The notes under the pieces: model-generated
Databases searched by the model: none
Told to the model about the DNA's origin: nothing
What the model saw: the letters and a program-made list of their open reading frames with translations, nothing else
Made by a program: the position numbers and the translations under genes
Shown here: positions 1 through 10,772 of the stretch, in pieces
Layout: each line of letters begins with the position of its first letter
Numbering within the stretch: the first letter of the stretch is position 1
Source of the DNA: Akebia trifoliata
Lineage: Eukaryota; Streptophyta; Magnoliopsida; Ranunculales; Lardizabalaceae
Direction of reading: 5' to 3'
Length of the DNA: 64,000 bases
NCBI GenBank assembly: GCA_017979445.1
Contig: CM030706.1
Location: 20,849,884-20,913,883, forward strand

Positions 1-560
1 GAGCAGTTGAACAGAATGCTAGCTCAAATCAGTATCTTTGACCTGCTATTAAACTCAGAGCACCATCGGGAAGCATTGCTCAAAGTCCTTAGTAGTGTGC
101 ATGTACCTGAGACCACCTCGCCAGAAGAGTTTGAAAAAATGGTGGGAGAAATCATGACCCCCAATCCAATCACTTTCACAGAAGACGAATTTATCAATAG
201 GGGGAGTGGTCACATTGAGCCATTGCACATCGTAGTAATATGTAAAGGTATGATGGTAGCAAGGGTGTTAATCGACAATGGCTCAGCTTTGAATGTTTGT
301 CCTCTACAAACTCTACACAAGCTAAATACAGATTTGTCTCACATCTGGCCAACTAGAAGGACAGTTATAACTTTTGATAGCAGGAAAACTGAGTCACTAG
401 GGGAACTAGATCTTCCATCACCATCGGGTCATGTGCATTCGAAGTGACGTTTGAGATTTTGGGCATACCTTCGGCATTCAATCTTCTCTTAGGAAGACTG
501 TGATTCACATTGCAAGGGTAGTCCCTCTTCTTTGCACCAGCGAGTCAAATTTATCATGAG
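1..560 (+). pseudogene. Tat/Ogre-like gypsy protease region (decayed)
   Basis: Fragment of a Ty3/gypsy polyprotein covering the gag-protease linker and retropepsin. An open stretch (7-447) carries the linker motif NSEHHREALLKVL, then HIEPLHI and the flap-proximal motif VLIDNGSALNVCPL, where D-N-G-S is the catalytic aspartate motif of this lineage. Downstream, in another frame, about 447-510 keeps an AFNLLLGR-type motif, the usual C-terminal retropepsin signature, so a frameshift lies near 440. In the Tat/Ogre lineage this enzyme processes the Gag-Pol precursor inside the virus-like particle. The 5' part lies outside the window. The gene is dead: frameshift plus many stops after 510. Family call is strong; element name unknown. 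Confidence 0.85.
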
Positions 561-1780
561 ACAGAAGGTGATCTCGATTTTCGTAGAAAATCTCATACCA
601 ATCGATAGATTTTAGATGTACCATATATTGACGTAGAAATGACCAGGAAAAATGAGGGGTATCATTCATTTTAGTTCACATCGGTCAATCATATCCCAAA
701 AGGGAAAAAAAAGACAAGGGTAAAGTTGTCATGAATAAATCTGATGGTCGAACGAGTGATGAAGAAAGCGGAGTATAATCCAAAAAAGGCTAGGACCTAA
801 AGGAAAGGGTAGGGCCACCCTTATCAACACTCAAAAGCATACTCCCTACTTTGGTCTCGGATTCAAGCCTACGAAAAAGGACATCTCTAACATGAATGAT
901 AAGAAGAGGGAGCTCCGATTTGTAAGAAGACAGAACTGAAAGCCTAATGTGTGGAACTTGGGAAAGGTACAACACATCAACGTCAGCTTCCCACGATCCT
1001 CGAAGAGGCCGAACGACCTGTCATAACTACTACCGACAAACCACACAAGAAAACCAAGTGTTGTAAGTATCGAACCCGTTCAATCACAAGAAGACTCATT
1101 TGTTGAGTCCTCATGTTCCTTTACAGATGGCATGGACATCTTGTTCAGAGGGGATTCCGAAGGAAGTCAAAAAGAAGGAGGAGAGCCCACTAAGGCGGAA
1201 GTCGCAATAGGCGAAGAAGAATAATCATTGTTTCCCTTTCAAATCGATTGGGGATCTGTTGTAATTCCACCCACCCTACAAATGCTTGTACCTGGCTCCG
1301 ACAACAGTCACCCAAAAGTGATGGTCATATCAGAACCATCAAGAAGGCCATTCTCCCAACCTATCTACCCTGTAGAGGAAGGGAAAGTCCTCAAGAATTG
1401 GGAGGAATACCCAATCACTTATGAGGCCACAATGGGGTCCAGAATCCCTAGGGCATCAAAAAAAAAATGCCATTAACAGAATCTAATTTGCTCGAGGACC
1501 ATAATGAGCCCTCGTCCTCAGAGCAAGACTATTTTGAGGGCTCGCTGTCGTGGCTAGTGGATTTGCATAACTTTTCTTTATCTTGTTTTAGGAATTTATA
1601 TGATTCCCAAAATCAAAAAAATAAAAAATCTTTCAAAATTCAAAAAAATAAAAAATCCTTCAAAATTCAAAAAACAATCAAAAACTCTAAAAAATTAAAA
1701 AAAAAATTGAATATTTTCAAAAATTCAAAAAAATCAAACATCTTCAAAATACTAAAGATTTTCAAAGAATTTGCTCAATT
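561..1780 (+). pseudogene. Protease-RT spacer of the same gypsy element, degenerate
   Basis: No intact domain. Acidic and low-complexity fragments are seen (for example 1120-1225, and 1228-1476 with a PVEEGKVLKNWEEYP-like stretch), then an A-rich tract at 1605-1750 that encodes only Lys/Asn/Phe runs. The position between protease and RT fits the long, poorly conserved linker of Tat-lineage polyproteins. It is kept as one entry because no boundary can be defended. Confidence 0.5.
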
Positions 1781-2364
1781 GAATGAGCCTTGTGACAGAA
1801 CAAAATATGAAAGAGATGAATACGGCTTTGACCTCAAGTTCGACTTTGATCTCATGGGGATTGAAGAAGAAATAGAGGAAGAGGTTGAATATCTTCCAAA
1901 AAAAATAAAAGAACTCATGGAACATCACGAAAATGGTATTCAGCCAAATATAGAGGATACAAACTCAGTGAACCTAGGCACCGAAGATGACCCACGTATC
2001 ATTAAAATCGGAGCCCTATTGACAATTGAACAGAAAGAAGAGATGACAAAGTTTTATAGCAGTACCAAGATGTCTTCGCATGGTCCTATCAAGACATGCC
2101 AAGTTTAGACACAGATCTAGTCGTTCACAAGTTACCTATCAGGTCGGGAAGCAAGCCAGTCAAGCAGAAATTACGAAGGTTGAAACTAGAGTGGATACTT
2201 AACGTCAAGGATGATGTAGTGAAGCAGTTCCAAACCTGAATGGCTTGCGGATGTCGTTCATGTACCAAAGAAGGACAAAAAAGTGTGTATGTGTGTAAAT
2301 TATCGAGATCTGAATAGATCCAGCCCTAAAGATGACTTTCTGTTACCACACATCGATATCCTGG
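1781..2364 (+). pseudogene. Tat/Ogre-like pre-RT linker and RT N-terminus, truncated
   Basis: The open stretch ending at 2108 holds an acidic linker with motifs such as NLGTEDDPR and EEMTKF, which in this lineage lead into the RT entry motif (FAWSYEDM type). Here that motif is read through a shifted frame. Nucleotides 2250-2364 give VPKKDKKVCMCVNYRDLN and SPKDDFLLPHID when the best frames are joined by eye, which is the start of the reverse transcriptase palm/fingers. The RT stops abruptly at 2364, where an LTR begins, so this element was interrupted there. The rest of its RT is not found in the window. Confidence 0.8.
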
Positions 2365-3059
2365 TGTAAACACCCCATTTTTGCATCTACTTAATTCGAC
2401 AATTCGTTAACCGGCTGTTGTGGATTCTTAATGATGAGCATAAAAGAACTCGAAGGCTTGTGAGTACTGCTTAATTCCTTCTATTTCTAGTCTTTTCATC
2501 CCCCCTACTCGTCACGAATCGACATAGAAATTTACGCACGCTTAGGATCGCTACACCTTACACCCGATTTAGCAAGCACGTACGCTTAGGTTCACTACAC
2601 AATTCGACAACTTAGATATTTCATTACACTAGGAAAATATACCTTAGAAATACTCTCACAGTGACTGAAAGAAACCTTACGCTAAAATTTGTAACAAATC
2701 TGTAAAAAAATCATCAAAATGATGAAAATGCCCCTCATAAATTTTGGACCCCCGAAAAATCTCGAAAGTACCTCTATTGCACTCAAAATATGATTTCGAG
2801 TCTAACGGGAACCAAATCGATGAAAGCAGAGAAATTCGTAAAAATCTATAAAAAATTACCCAAAATGACGAAAATACCCCTCATAAATTTTGGACCCCCA
2901 AAAAATCTCGAAAGTACCTCTATTGTACTAAGGATGTGATTTCGAGTCTAACGGGATCAAATTGATGAAAATAGAGAAATTCAAGGAAAATCGTCAAAAA
3001 TCATAAAAATGACCAAAACACCTTTGAACATCCAACTCTAACATAGAGACCTTGATCCC

Positions 3060-3600
3060 TAGGAAAATAAAATTCAAATAAAAAATGAAATAAAAAAAAA
3101 ATTCAAATTGAAAATTAAACTAAAATTTAACTAAGATCCAATTAAAATCTAAAATTTAAAATCAATTTAAAATCGTAAAATCAAATTAAATTTCAATTAA
3201 AATACAAAATAAAAATTATATTTAAATTAAATATCAAGAAACCGATTAAAATAAAAAATCAAAATAAAAATCAAAATGAAAATCAAGTTAAAAATCATTT
3301 AACCAATCAAAATGCAAAATTGAATTAAAATTTTAAAATCAATCAACCAAATCGACCAATCAAAATGCATTAGATCAAATTGAAATCAAAATCCAATTAA
3401 CCGACCAATTAAAATTTAAAGTCAACTTAAAATTTAAATTTAAATTAATCAACCCGTTCAAAATTTAAATTAAAAATTAAATTTAACTAAAAGATTAAAA
3501 CTCAAATCGAAATTCAAAACGAACCAAATTGAAATTAAACCAACCTAAATCGAAATCCAAAAAAATTTGACTCAAATAAAAAATCAATCAATCATGACTC
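3060..3600. repeat. A/AAATC-rich low-complexity tract inside LTR
   Basis: Almost pure degenerate repetition of AAATTAAA, AATCAA and AAAATC words on the + strand. It has no coding potential and no fixed period, and it accounts for part of the extra LTR length. Confidence 0.7.
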
Positions 3601-4227
3601 ATTAGCGAGAAATTACCATAGTACGAGTAACGTGGGATCATCACCCCATCCTCCTAATAATCTAAAAGTAAAAAAATTTAAAAAAAAATGAAAAAAACAA
3701 ATAAAGAGAGAAACGTGGGCACTTTCTTCCTTTACCCCAATGACTTCTTCTTCTCCACCTTCTCCAACGGACCCCTCTCTACCTCACGTCTTCACCCCTC
3801 TCTCCCTCTTTCTTCCCACTCTCTCCCTCTCTCTCTCTCTCACGTTTTGATGAGGAATACCATTATAAAATATAAGGGAAGCAACGAATGGAGGGAGGAT
3901 TTTTTTTTGGGGCTGCCTTCCATAAAAGAAAAAAACTGCTTCATCATCTTTTTCCAGATCTTCTTCTCCATTGTTTTTAGCCCTCTCTGCAACTCTCCAA
4001 ACAGTCTACCATCCCACATCTTCCTCCGATCGTCGTCAGCTCTCTCTGCAACTCTCCAAACAGCACACCTTGTTGCATCCATCTCCATTAAAGCACACAC
4101 ACAGAGCCCACCTTCTTCATTAATTTATAGCCCTCCATTTACCCCTTCCACCATGTTTTTTACACCCCTTCACATACCTTTTCCATCTCATTTTTTACAG
4201 CCCTTCACTCACCCATTCATCACATTT

Positions 4228-4345
4228 TTACAGTCCTTCACCATCCCATTCATCACGTTTTTTTACAGCCTCAAACATCACCCATTCATCACGTTTTTTT
4301 ACAGCCTCAAACATCACCCATTCATCACATTTTTTACAGTCCCAA
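4228..4345 (+). repeat. Short tandem duplication (about 36 bp, 3 copies)
   Basis: Three adjoining copies of a unit containing CCCATTCATCACGTTTTTTT and ACAGCCTCAAACAT. The last copy is diverged. It lies in the CT-rich part of the long LTR. A 252-codon open frame runs through it but is low-complexity Ser/Pro/Phe and is not treated as a gene. Confidence 0.75.
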
Positions 4346-6144
4346 ATTCCAACCCTTTGCTGCCCCTTTGTGTCTCCATTAAACCAACAAGTTTCATTCT
4401 CTTCCAACTACATTTTGCAGCCCTCTTACCCTTCACAACATCTTGATACAGCTACGTGCTACCTAGCCACCATCCTCGTTATTTCATTACGTTAACACCC
4501 TCATCACATTAGCCACATCTTCCTCATTTCGTCACACCATTAAATCTCATTGGAGTAGTCGCCGTCTTCATCACTTCATCACATTAAAAATCTTATCGCA
4601 GCAACCATATCATCTTCTCTATCACATGTTCCCACAAATTACCATCAAATTCACTTTGAAGGATCTATACTACGACACTCAATTCATTATATCCATTAAC
4701 CTTAGTAGTTGACACAACAACTACTCATACTATTTCAAATTCTTTGTTGAAGGAATCCACGCATCCGAAACCATTCGGCAAAGGTAAATATTTTTTTTTG
4801 TTCATTTTATTTTATTTTATTTATTTATTTATTTACTTTTATTATTTTCCTTCATTTTATTTGTTATTGTTTCTTGATTTCGTATGTATTTGAATTAATT
4901 CGTTGATTTTGGGGTATACGTGGCACTAACGACAACTTTTAAGTTTCTGAAATATTAATGGATCGATCCGCCCATTTTTTTAGATTGGTTGAATTAGCTT
5001 GCATATATCAAGTTGGTGAACCGGCTCATTAGGTGTTCATATTATCGAGTCGATTCATCAATTTTTTTTGTTATTGAGCCCATTCGCGAGTATTGGCATT
5101 AATTGATTCATTGATTTTTGTGTACACGGAAAATTTAAAGTTGATTTTCTCAATAAAAATCAACGAGTTGACTTATTGATTATTGTGTGCATTTAGAAGT
5201 TTCATATTGAAATTTTCCTATGAAATTGAGTATGTGAGTCGACTCACCGATTTAATACACGTGGCGACAAAAAAAATCAATCAAATTTCGTTGATTAAAA
5301 ATGCATGGGTTAATTCACTAATTTCAATGCACGTGACAATTAAAAAATTTTCTTCAATCAAAATTATCGAGTTGAATCACTGAGTTTGTGTACATTGAGA
5401 ATTTAAAGTAGAATTTTCCCACAAAATGGATGCATGAGTTAATTCCATGATTTTTTGTGTGCATTGGATATTTCAAATTGAGATTTTTTATAAAATCGAG
5501 CATGTGAGTTGACTCATTGATTTTAATACACGTGACATTTCAAAAATCAAGATTTAGTTGATAAAAAATTTATGGGTTCAAAAACCCACTGATTTTAATG
5601 CATGTGGCAGTTCAAAAATCGAATCTCTTTGATAAATTGTTGTCAATGAGCCAATTCACTAATTTTATATATGTGGCATTGAAAATCAATTTCATATTAT
5701 TCAAAGTATTATCGAATTAATCCATTAATTTTGATGCCATGTAAGCCTTATTAAATTATGGATTTTCTTTATACGAAATTCGAGAAACAATGTAATTATT
5801 TTAGCAATAGGATTTGTTTAGTAAATCTGATGCAATTTGATGATGATTAGACCCTAGCTTGACTTTTAGTCTTTAAATGTTGACCGTAGGATATTTTTGG
5901 ATCATAGTAAAGACTGATCTTCTTGATCAGGCAGGTTTGATGCCTAGCACCTTCTGAAACTTGTAACCTGACCCCTTACCCATCTCTCTGATCCGTGGAC
6001 TGACCCATATCTATTTGGAGTTAATTTTGGTTCCTAGACTTAAACTAGGTGGCGACTCCCGATTCTTTAAAAAATCTCCGAGACACCATAATCGGACCCC
6101 AATCCGCTTTTTAGCAGACGGCCGCGGGGGTCGAGGCGATTTCA

Positions 6145-6165
6145 GTGGAGACTCCACTGGAGACC
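6145..6165 (+). other. Primer-binding site, tRNA-Arg type (mutated)
   Basis: Immediately follows the LTR end. It reads GTGGAGACTCCACTGGAGAC, which is the intact family PBS GTGGCGACTCCACTGGGGAC with two changes. The intact form is complementary to the 3' end of a plant tRNA-Arg (ending AGTGGAGTCG-CCA), the primer class described for Ogre elements. Confidence 0.75.
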
Positions 6166-7142
6166 ATTTTTAGGGTCAAACTTGACCCGATCCAAGACTA
6201 TTCTTAGGTTGACTTTTTCTTCGAGTCAACCCAGTTAACTCAATGAAACTCTTAGACTAGGCTAGATTTTATCCTTTCTTTTATTGGCATGTGATTAGAT
6301 ATATTCAATTGCCTATCTCTGTTTATTTATTTTATGATTGAACATATTTGATTTCTATGGTTGGATATTTGCGAAAAACGCCCCGGGTGTACTTTGTCCC
6401 TTTGCACACACTCACGAACATGCATATGCATATTTGCATCATGTCATGCCCTTATAAACCCAGTAGTTGGATCTAAGCTAACCTGGTCCTTCGGAACACA
6501 GGGGACGCCTGTGAACGCTACAACTTCAGTACAGTACCTTCGGGTATATCAAACTGGAACACCACGTATTGCTTGACCAAGTAAAACTGGGATAGTATAT
6601 CGGTGTTTCGGACTGAAGTAACCTATACTATGTCCTAACCTAGCCTCAATCATATAGAAAGCCTAAAACTTAGGTGCGGTCCCACTAGACCACGAATCGA
6701 ATCGACCATAAGTGTTCCTGGGTTGTCTTTCTTTAATCTAACCAAAAGGTAAGTGGGTGGACCGATCCACACCACTCAAATGGAACCCGCAATATCGATC
6801 CAACCCAATAAATGTAATTGAAAAAGTTGTGTTGGCTAATCATTTTCCAATCCATTAGCTCAATTGGTAAGTTAATCTTTCGGATCAATATACAAGCCGA
6901 TCGAGTTAATTGATTCAATCAAATGTCAATGAGGTGATATATTATTTTTTGAATCCATTGGGTAGAATCGGTCCGAATGTGGAAACTGAATTTCTTTTTT
7001 CTAATCAATTCTATTCAATAGATTGGACCTTTCTTTAAATCAATATAGTTGAATCACATTAAATATCGTACCAAAAATAAATAGACGTGGCTTGTTTTTT
7101 AATGTGTCAGTAATGAGAATTAGTTTTTTTTGTTAGTTGGCT
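6166..7142 (+). other. Untranslated leader of Tat-like element, diverged
   Basis: No coding sequence. It contains a diverged form of the leader module seen in the other copies: CCCCGGG plus a GCACACACTC-like block (about 6380-6420), a CCTTCGGGTATATCAAACTGG block (6536-6556), and a segment at 6700-6800 (CCTGGGTTG ... AAGTGGGTGGACCGATCC) that matches 38190-38285 in reverse orientation. The paired palindromes found in the other leaders are missing here. Confidence 0.6.
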
Positions 7143-8066
7143 CATGATGATGTACAATTGTTGATGGCAAGAGCTTTAGATGCGTTTACCACTACCGAGA
7201 AGTACAATTTTTGTGCATATGGAATTCAAAACGTATTCTCTCTCAAGTTAGTGACTGTCAATTGGAACCTCTTATGTGTCGCAGCCAATTTCTAGGACCC
7301 GAATTACCACGTATACCATTTTGGTTTAGTCACACTTTGCCTAAATCATGAAGATTATTACAATATTATGGGGATAAGCACATTGGCTCCAATGATTCGT
7401 CTTCCATCAAAATCTAAATTCACAAAAGAACTCTCGAAAGGATTAGGAGTTAAGCCAAAAAAAGCAAGAGGATTCATAGATCACGGTTTATTGAACATGC
7501 GAAGACTTCTAGAAGTACACCGAACTCTTGAATACGAAAATCCTAAGGATTTCGCTCCAGAACCTCATAGGTAGGCCAGGGATTTTACTTTATGTCTGGG
7601 GGTACTATCAACATATTTTCTGGTTTCATTTAGGATGGGTCATCAGTTGCCGGGCTTCTTCGCAGATATTGCCGGACAACTTAAAAACAAGGTTAACCCA
7701 GTTCCCACAATACTTGTCGAGACTTTTGAGAGATTATCCAATGAGAATGCACCAGGAGGTGCAGGATTTCGAGGAAGTCCACATTTACTTTATCTATGCT
7801 TGTGTATCCGACTTCGCATCATAGAGTTCCCGCAAATCAAGGAAAGTAAATGGGAAAAATTCACAAGAAAAGAAATATTGGTGGATTTTGCATCCATTGA
7901 AGACTGGAGGGACTGGCTATCAAATTTGACTACACAAGATATAAATTGGGATAAATTAGGATCAAGAATGGATGAAAACACCGTGCTTGCTTCAAAAAGA
8001 TCTGATCATGTAATGCTCATTGGACTGCTGAATACATCCTTTTATTGCCTAAGGATGATATCATGA
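7143..8066 (+). pseudogene. Extra ORF upstream of gag (Tat-lineage ORF1, DUF7745-like)
   Basis: One reading frame of 308 codons with only two in-frame stops (TAG at 7293 and 7572). It starts near HDDVQLLMARALDAF, runs through a block that in relatives reads NFWDP (here the Trp codon is the TAG at 7293), then HVYHFG, EDYYNIMGI and FRGSPHLLYL, and ends with IEDWRDWLSNL. This layout resembles the plant-specific domain catalogued as DUF7745, found in ORFs encoded between the 5' LTR and gag of large Tat/Ogre elements; its molecular role is not known. The position, between leader and gag, supports that reading. No start codon is convincing, because the frame is open upstream of the first clear homology. 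Family assignment is from memory of motif patterns, not from a search. Confidence 0.6.
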
Positions 8067-8579
8067 CATATAGGATTCCCTTCATGGATCCCAATGCCCC
8101 CAAGGAATCGATATCCTATTAAGGAGCTGACTGTGCACTTGGTAGAACACATAGCTACCGCTTGGGACCATCGAATGCTTACTGAATCAGAAGATCAACA
8201 AGCATTCAAGAAGCAAAAGAGATGAATAAAAGAGCATGTAAGGTCCTAGATCGAGTCTTTAAGAGGAGAGTCTCCTCATTTTTTTTGTGTTCGCATTTGT
8301 CTCATTGGTACGATTTTTAATGAGAAGTCTCTTTTTATATAAGGCTCTAATGAACAATAAATCATCTCATCAGACATAAGCTCAACCAGCACAGCTTATC
8401 AATTATAATAATAAAAGTAAATGCTATCAAAAGGGATTATTTACCTACCACCAATTCTTAATTTTCCTTTCATGGGATTTTAGGATACTATTTCGCCCAA
8501 ACTTAAGCGTCCGCCACCTAGTTGGAGTCGAGAGTCAGGTCATTTAGAAAGAACATCAGCGCCAAGTAAACCATTAAAG
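8067..8579 (+). other. ORF1-gag intergenic segment
   Basis: Contains a possible decayed ORF1 tail (8080-8240), then a non-coding stretch. Bases 8500-8579 (AAGCGTCCGCCACCTAGTTG ... AAACCATTAAAG) correspond to the gag upstream region of the plus-strand copies at about 20930-21010 and 48725-48810 (AAGCTCARTCGTC ... TAGCTAGGGTTG), so it marks the conserved approach to the gag start. Confidence 0.55.
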
Positions 8580-9472
8580 ATGGCTTCTGAATCTGAACTT
8601 GTGGAAATTCGCAAGATCCTGGCCGTCTTTGCAATGGATATGAATAGCATAAAGAGCAAGATAGAAGTGCTAGAACAGATCTCTGAGTCAACAAGAGACC
8701 AGCCTGACGATCAAAGGGGTAAGGGACCAGAAGGCAACACGGTGAAGAATCTAGATGACATTTATGAACTTGACAGAAATGAGGAGCATTATAATGAGAA
8801 TCCAATGTTGGCCAACAAAATGACTCAGTTGGAAACAGTTGTGAAGAACATAAAAGTGATTGACGAAATCGCAGTAGGGATAGAGGCTTTGAATCAAATT
8901 CCTAAGATCCGTTTGCCCGAGAAGTTTGTAATATCGAAAATGAAAAAATTCAATGGAGTAGGTTGCGCAAAAACGTATCCCAAGGTATATGTCACCAACA
9001 TGCGCATAATGGGCCTCAGTGACGAACATATGACATTGTTGTTCCAACGTACTCTATAAGGCTCAGCGCTACGATGGTTGATGTGCCAAGATTCAGTTGT
9101 AATAAGGACATGGGAAAATATGTCAAGGATGTTCTGGCACCAGTACAAGTACAGTACTGAAATTGAAACTTCTTGAAGGGATTTGGAATCCACTAAGTAG
9201 AAGAATGGGAAAACATTTACTAATTTCATTAGCCGTTAGAGGGCTAAGGCTGCATAGATGTGGGATAGACCGTTAGAAAAGGAACAAATGGCGATCATAT
9301 TGAAAAACCTCTCGCAGGGGTATGCTCAGCATTTAGTCGCCCAGTATCTCCCCCACATTCGAATCCCTATTACAAGTCGGATGCCAACTTTTGATCTCGA
9401 AGTAGATGAGATAGATGCATTTGAAGACTCAAGTCTGGTAATTTACCAAACAACGGGAGAATGGAAGACCTG
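8580..9472 (+). pseudogene. Tat-like gag (capsid part), five in-frame stops
   Basis: Starts at ATGGCTTCTGAA and stays in one frame for about 297 codons. Key blocks: KIRLPEKFVISKMKKFNGVG, YVTNMRIMGLSDEHM, LLFQRTL, ALRWLM, RAKAA, MWDRPLEKEQMAIILKNLS and AQHLVAQYLP. These are the retrotransposon Gag core that assembles the particle. The minus-strand gag at 36347-37863 has the same blocks in the same order. In-frame stops are TAA 9057, TGA near 9171, and TAGs near 9198, 9237 and 9255. Four of them sit where the sibling has Arg, Gln, Trp and Gln, so each is explained by one C-to-T or G-to-A change. The nucleocapsid zinc knuckle is missing because the sequence jumps to pol at about 9480. Confidence 0.85.
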
Positions 9473-9548
9473 ATAGCAGAGACTACTTTCTTATCACGAG
9501 TATCTCGAGGATCTAAGTTCAAATTTCACTCGAATCTTATTCACTTAT
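9473..9548 (+). other. gag-pol deletion junction
   Basis: Between the gag core and the RNase H tail about two thirds of a polyprotein (nucleocapsid, protease, RT, most of RNase H) is absent. The joint lies within roughly 9450-9545. No repeat or LTR sequence is seen at it, so an internal deletion is the simplest reading. Confidence 0.6.
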
Positions 9549-9857
9549 ATGACAAGGGCTAAGAATCAATTTACAGATGCACTGGCCACTCTTGCTTCAA
9601 TGATCAACATTTCTGAAGATACCATCGTCAACCCTCTTAAGATTGGTATTCAAGATGGACCAGCTTATTGCTTGCCGATGGAGATTGAAGAGCTTGAAGA
9701 AAAGTTATGGTATGCAAACATCAAGGCATTCTTGGAGGATCAAACTTTCCCACTGGATGCCACAGTAAATGATCGAAAGACCATTCAAAGATTGGCAGGA
9801 CAATTCTTCTTGAGTAACGGAGTCTTTTACAAGAAGTCACACACGAAATTCTCTTAA
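9549..9857 (+). pseudogene. Tat-like RNase H tail and connection to integrase
   Basis: Frame with AKNQFTDALATLASMI (the conserved RNase H end, where the family has N-Q-x-A-D-A-L-A), then a linker ending NDRKTIQRLAGQFFL-NGVFYKK that leads to the integrase zinc domain. The enzyme part is reduced to its last helix, so it cannot degrade RNA. A one-base frameshift near 9850 moves into the integrase frame. Confidence 0.85.
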
Positions 9858-10772
9858 GGTATGTAACAGAAGTAGAAGCTCAACTTTTAATAGAAATCGT
9901 ACATGATGGAGTCTATGGACCTCACATGAACAGACACATGCTCGCAAAGAAGATAATGAGAATGGGTTACTACTGGATGACCATGGAGAGCGATGGGTAC
10001 CAACATGTTCGGAAGTGTCATTTGTGTCAAATCTACGCCAACAAAATCAATGCACCACCTTTAGAATTGCACAATATGACTTTTTCCTGGCCCTTTTCAC
10101 TCTGGGGCATAGATGTCATCTGGCAAATCAATCGTTAAGCTTTTAATAGGCATCGTTTCATTTTGGTCGCCATTGACTATTTTACGAAATGGGTAGAAGC
10201 GGTATCCTATGCTAATGTTACAAGGAGCAATCTCTTGAAGTTTGTAAAGAACAAGATCATATGTTGGTATGGTTTCCCAAGCGGGATAGTAACCGATAAT
10301 GCTAAGAATCTCAAGAACAAAGTCATGTCCAAAATGTGCAAAGATTTTCAGACTACCCATCATAACTTAGTTATCTACAGACTGGAGATGAACAAAATAG
10401 TCGAAGCTGCCAACAAAAATATCAAGAAGATCATAAAAAAAATGGCTGTCACTTACAAGGATTGGCACGAGATGTTACCCTTCGCTCTACACACTTATCA
10501 TACATCAATCCGAACATCGACTGGGGCAACGCCCTATTCACTGGTTTATGGAATGGAAGTAGTTTTTCCTATTGAGGTCGAGATTCCTTCCCTTCGAATA
10601 TTAAAAGAAGTTGAATTGGATGAGGTAGAATGGGTTCAAACCCGATTTGATCAATTGAACTTAATAGAGGAGAAACGTCTTTCAGCAATCTGTCATGGTT
10701 AAACTTATCAATGGAGAATAGCACGAGCTTATAACAAAAAGGTTCGACCTAGTAAGTTCTCACCGGGAGACT
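9850..10772 (+). pseudogene. Tat-like integrase, split by a solo LTR
   Basis: One frame from about 9850 to the LTR insertion at 10773, with stops at 10136 and 10700. The HHCC zinc domain is visible: H in VHDG, H in GPHMNRHM, and C-H-L-C in VRKCHLCQIYA. The catalytic core has D in GIDVIWQIN, FTKWVEAV, D in GIVTDNAKNL, and the third acidic residue in NKIVEAANKN, so the D-D-E triad is traceable although surrounding glycines have changed. SIRTSTGATPYSLVYGMEVV and VRPSKFSPGD are the usual post-core motifs. In an active element this enzyme inserts the cDNA into the host chromosome. The C-terminal segment resumes after the solo LTR. Confidence 0.9.
10768..10772. repeat. Target-site duplication AGACT (left)
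   Basis: Directly left of the solo LTR that starts TGTGGCGCC. It is identical to the five bases right of the LTR end. Confidence 0.9.

Larger units (their letters stand above)
2365..6144 (+). mobile_element. Long (3.78 kb) 5' LTR of Tat/Ogre-like element
   Basis: Begins TGTAAACACCCCATTTTTGC, the same opening as the four shorter Tat LTRs, and ends in GGCGATTTCA directly before a PBS-like sequence. The U5 end keeps family landmarks: CTAGACTTAAACTAGGTGG, GTGGCGACTCC (6049-6059) and a GC-rich terminal block. It is more than twice as long as the other copies (about 1.5-1.75 kb) because of an A-rich tract (about 3060-3600), a CT-rich stretch with short tandem duplications (3720-4350) and a long AT-rich U5-side segment (4790-5900). 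A TATAAAATA box sits at about 3864. The five bases before it (CCTGG) may be its target site but no partner copy was found. Confidence 0.8.

Noticed and set aside
3688..4446. 252-codon open frame
   Set aside because: Low-complexity CT-rich part of the long LTR; Ser/Pro/Phe-rich peptide with tandem duplications and no motif.
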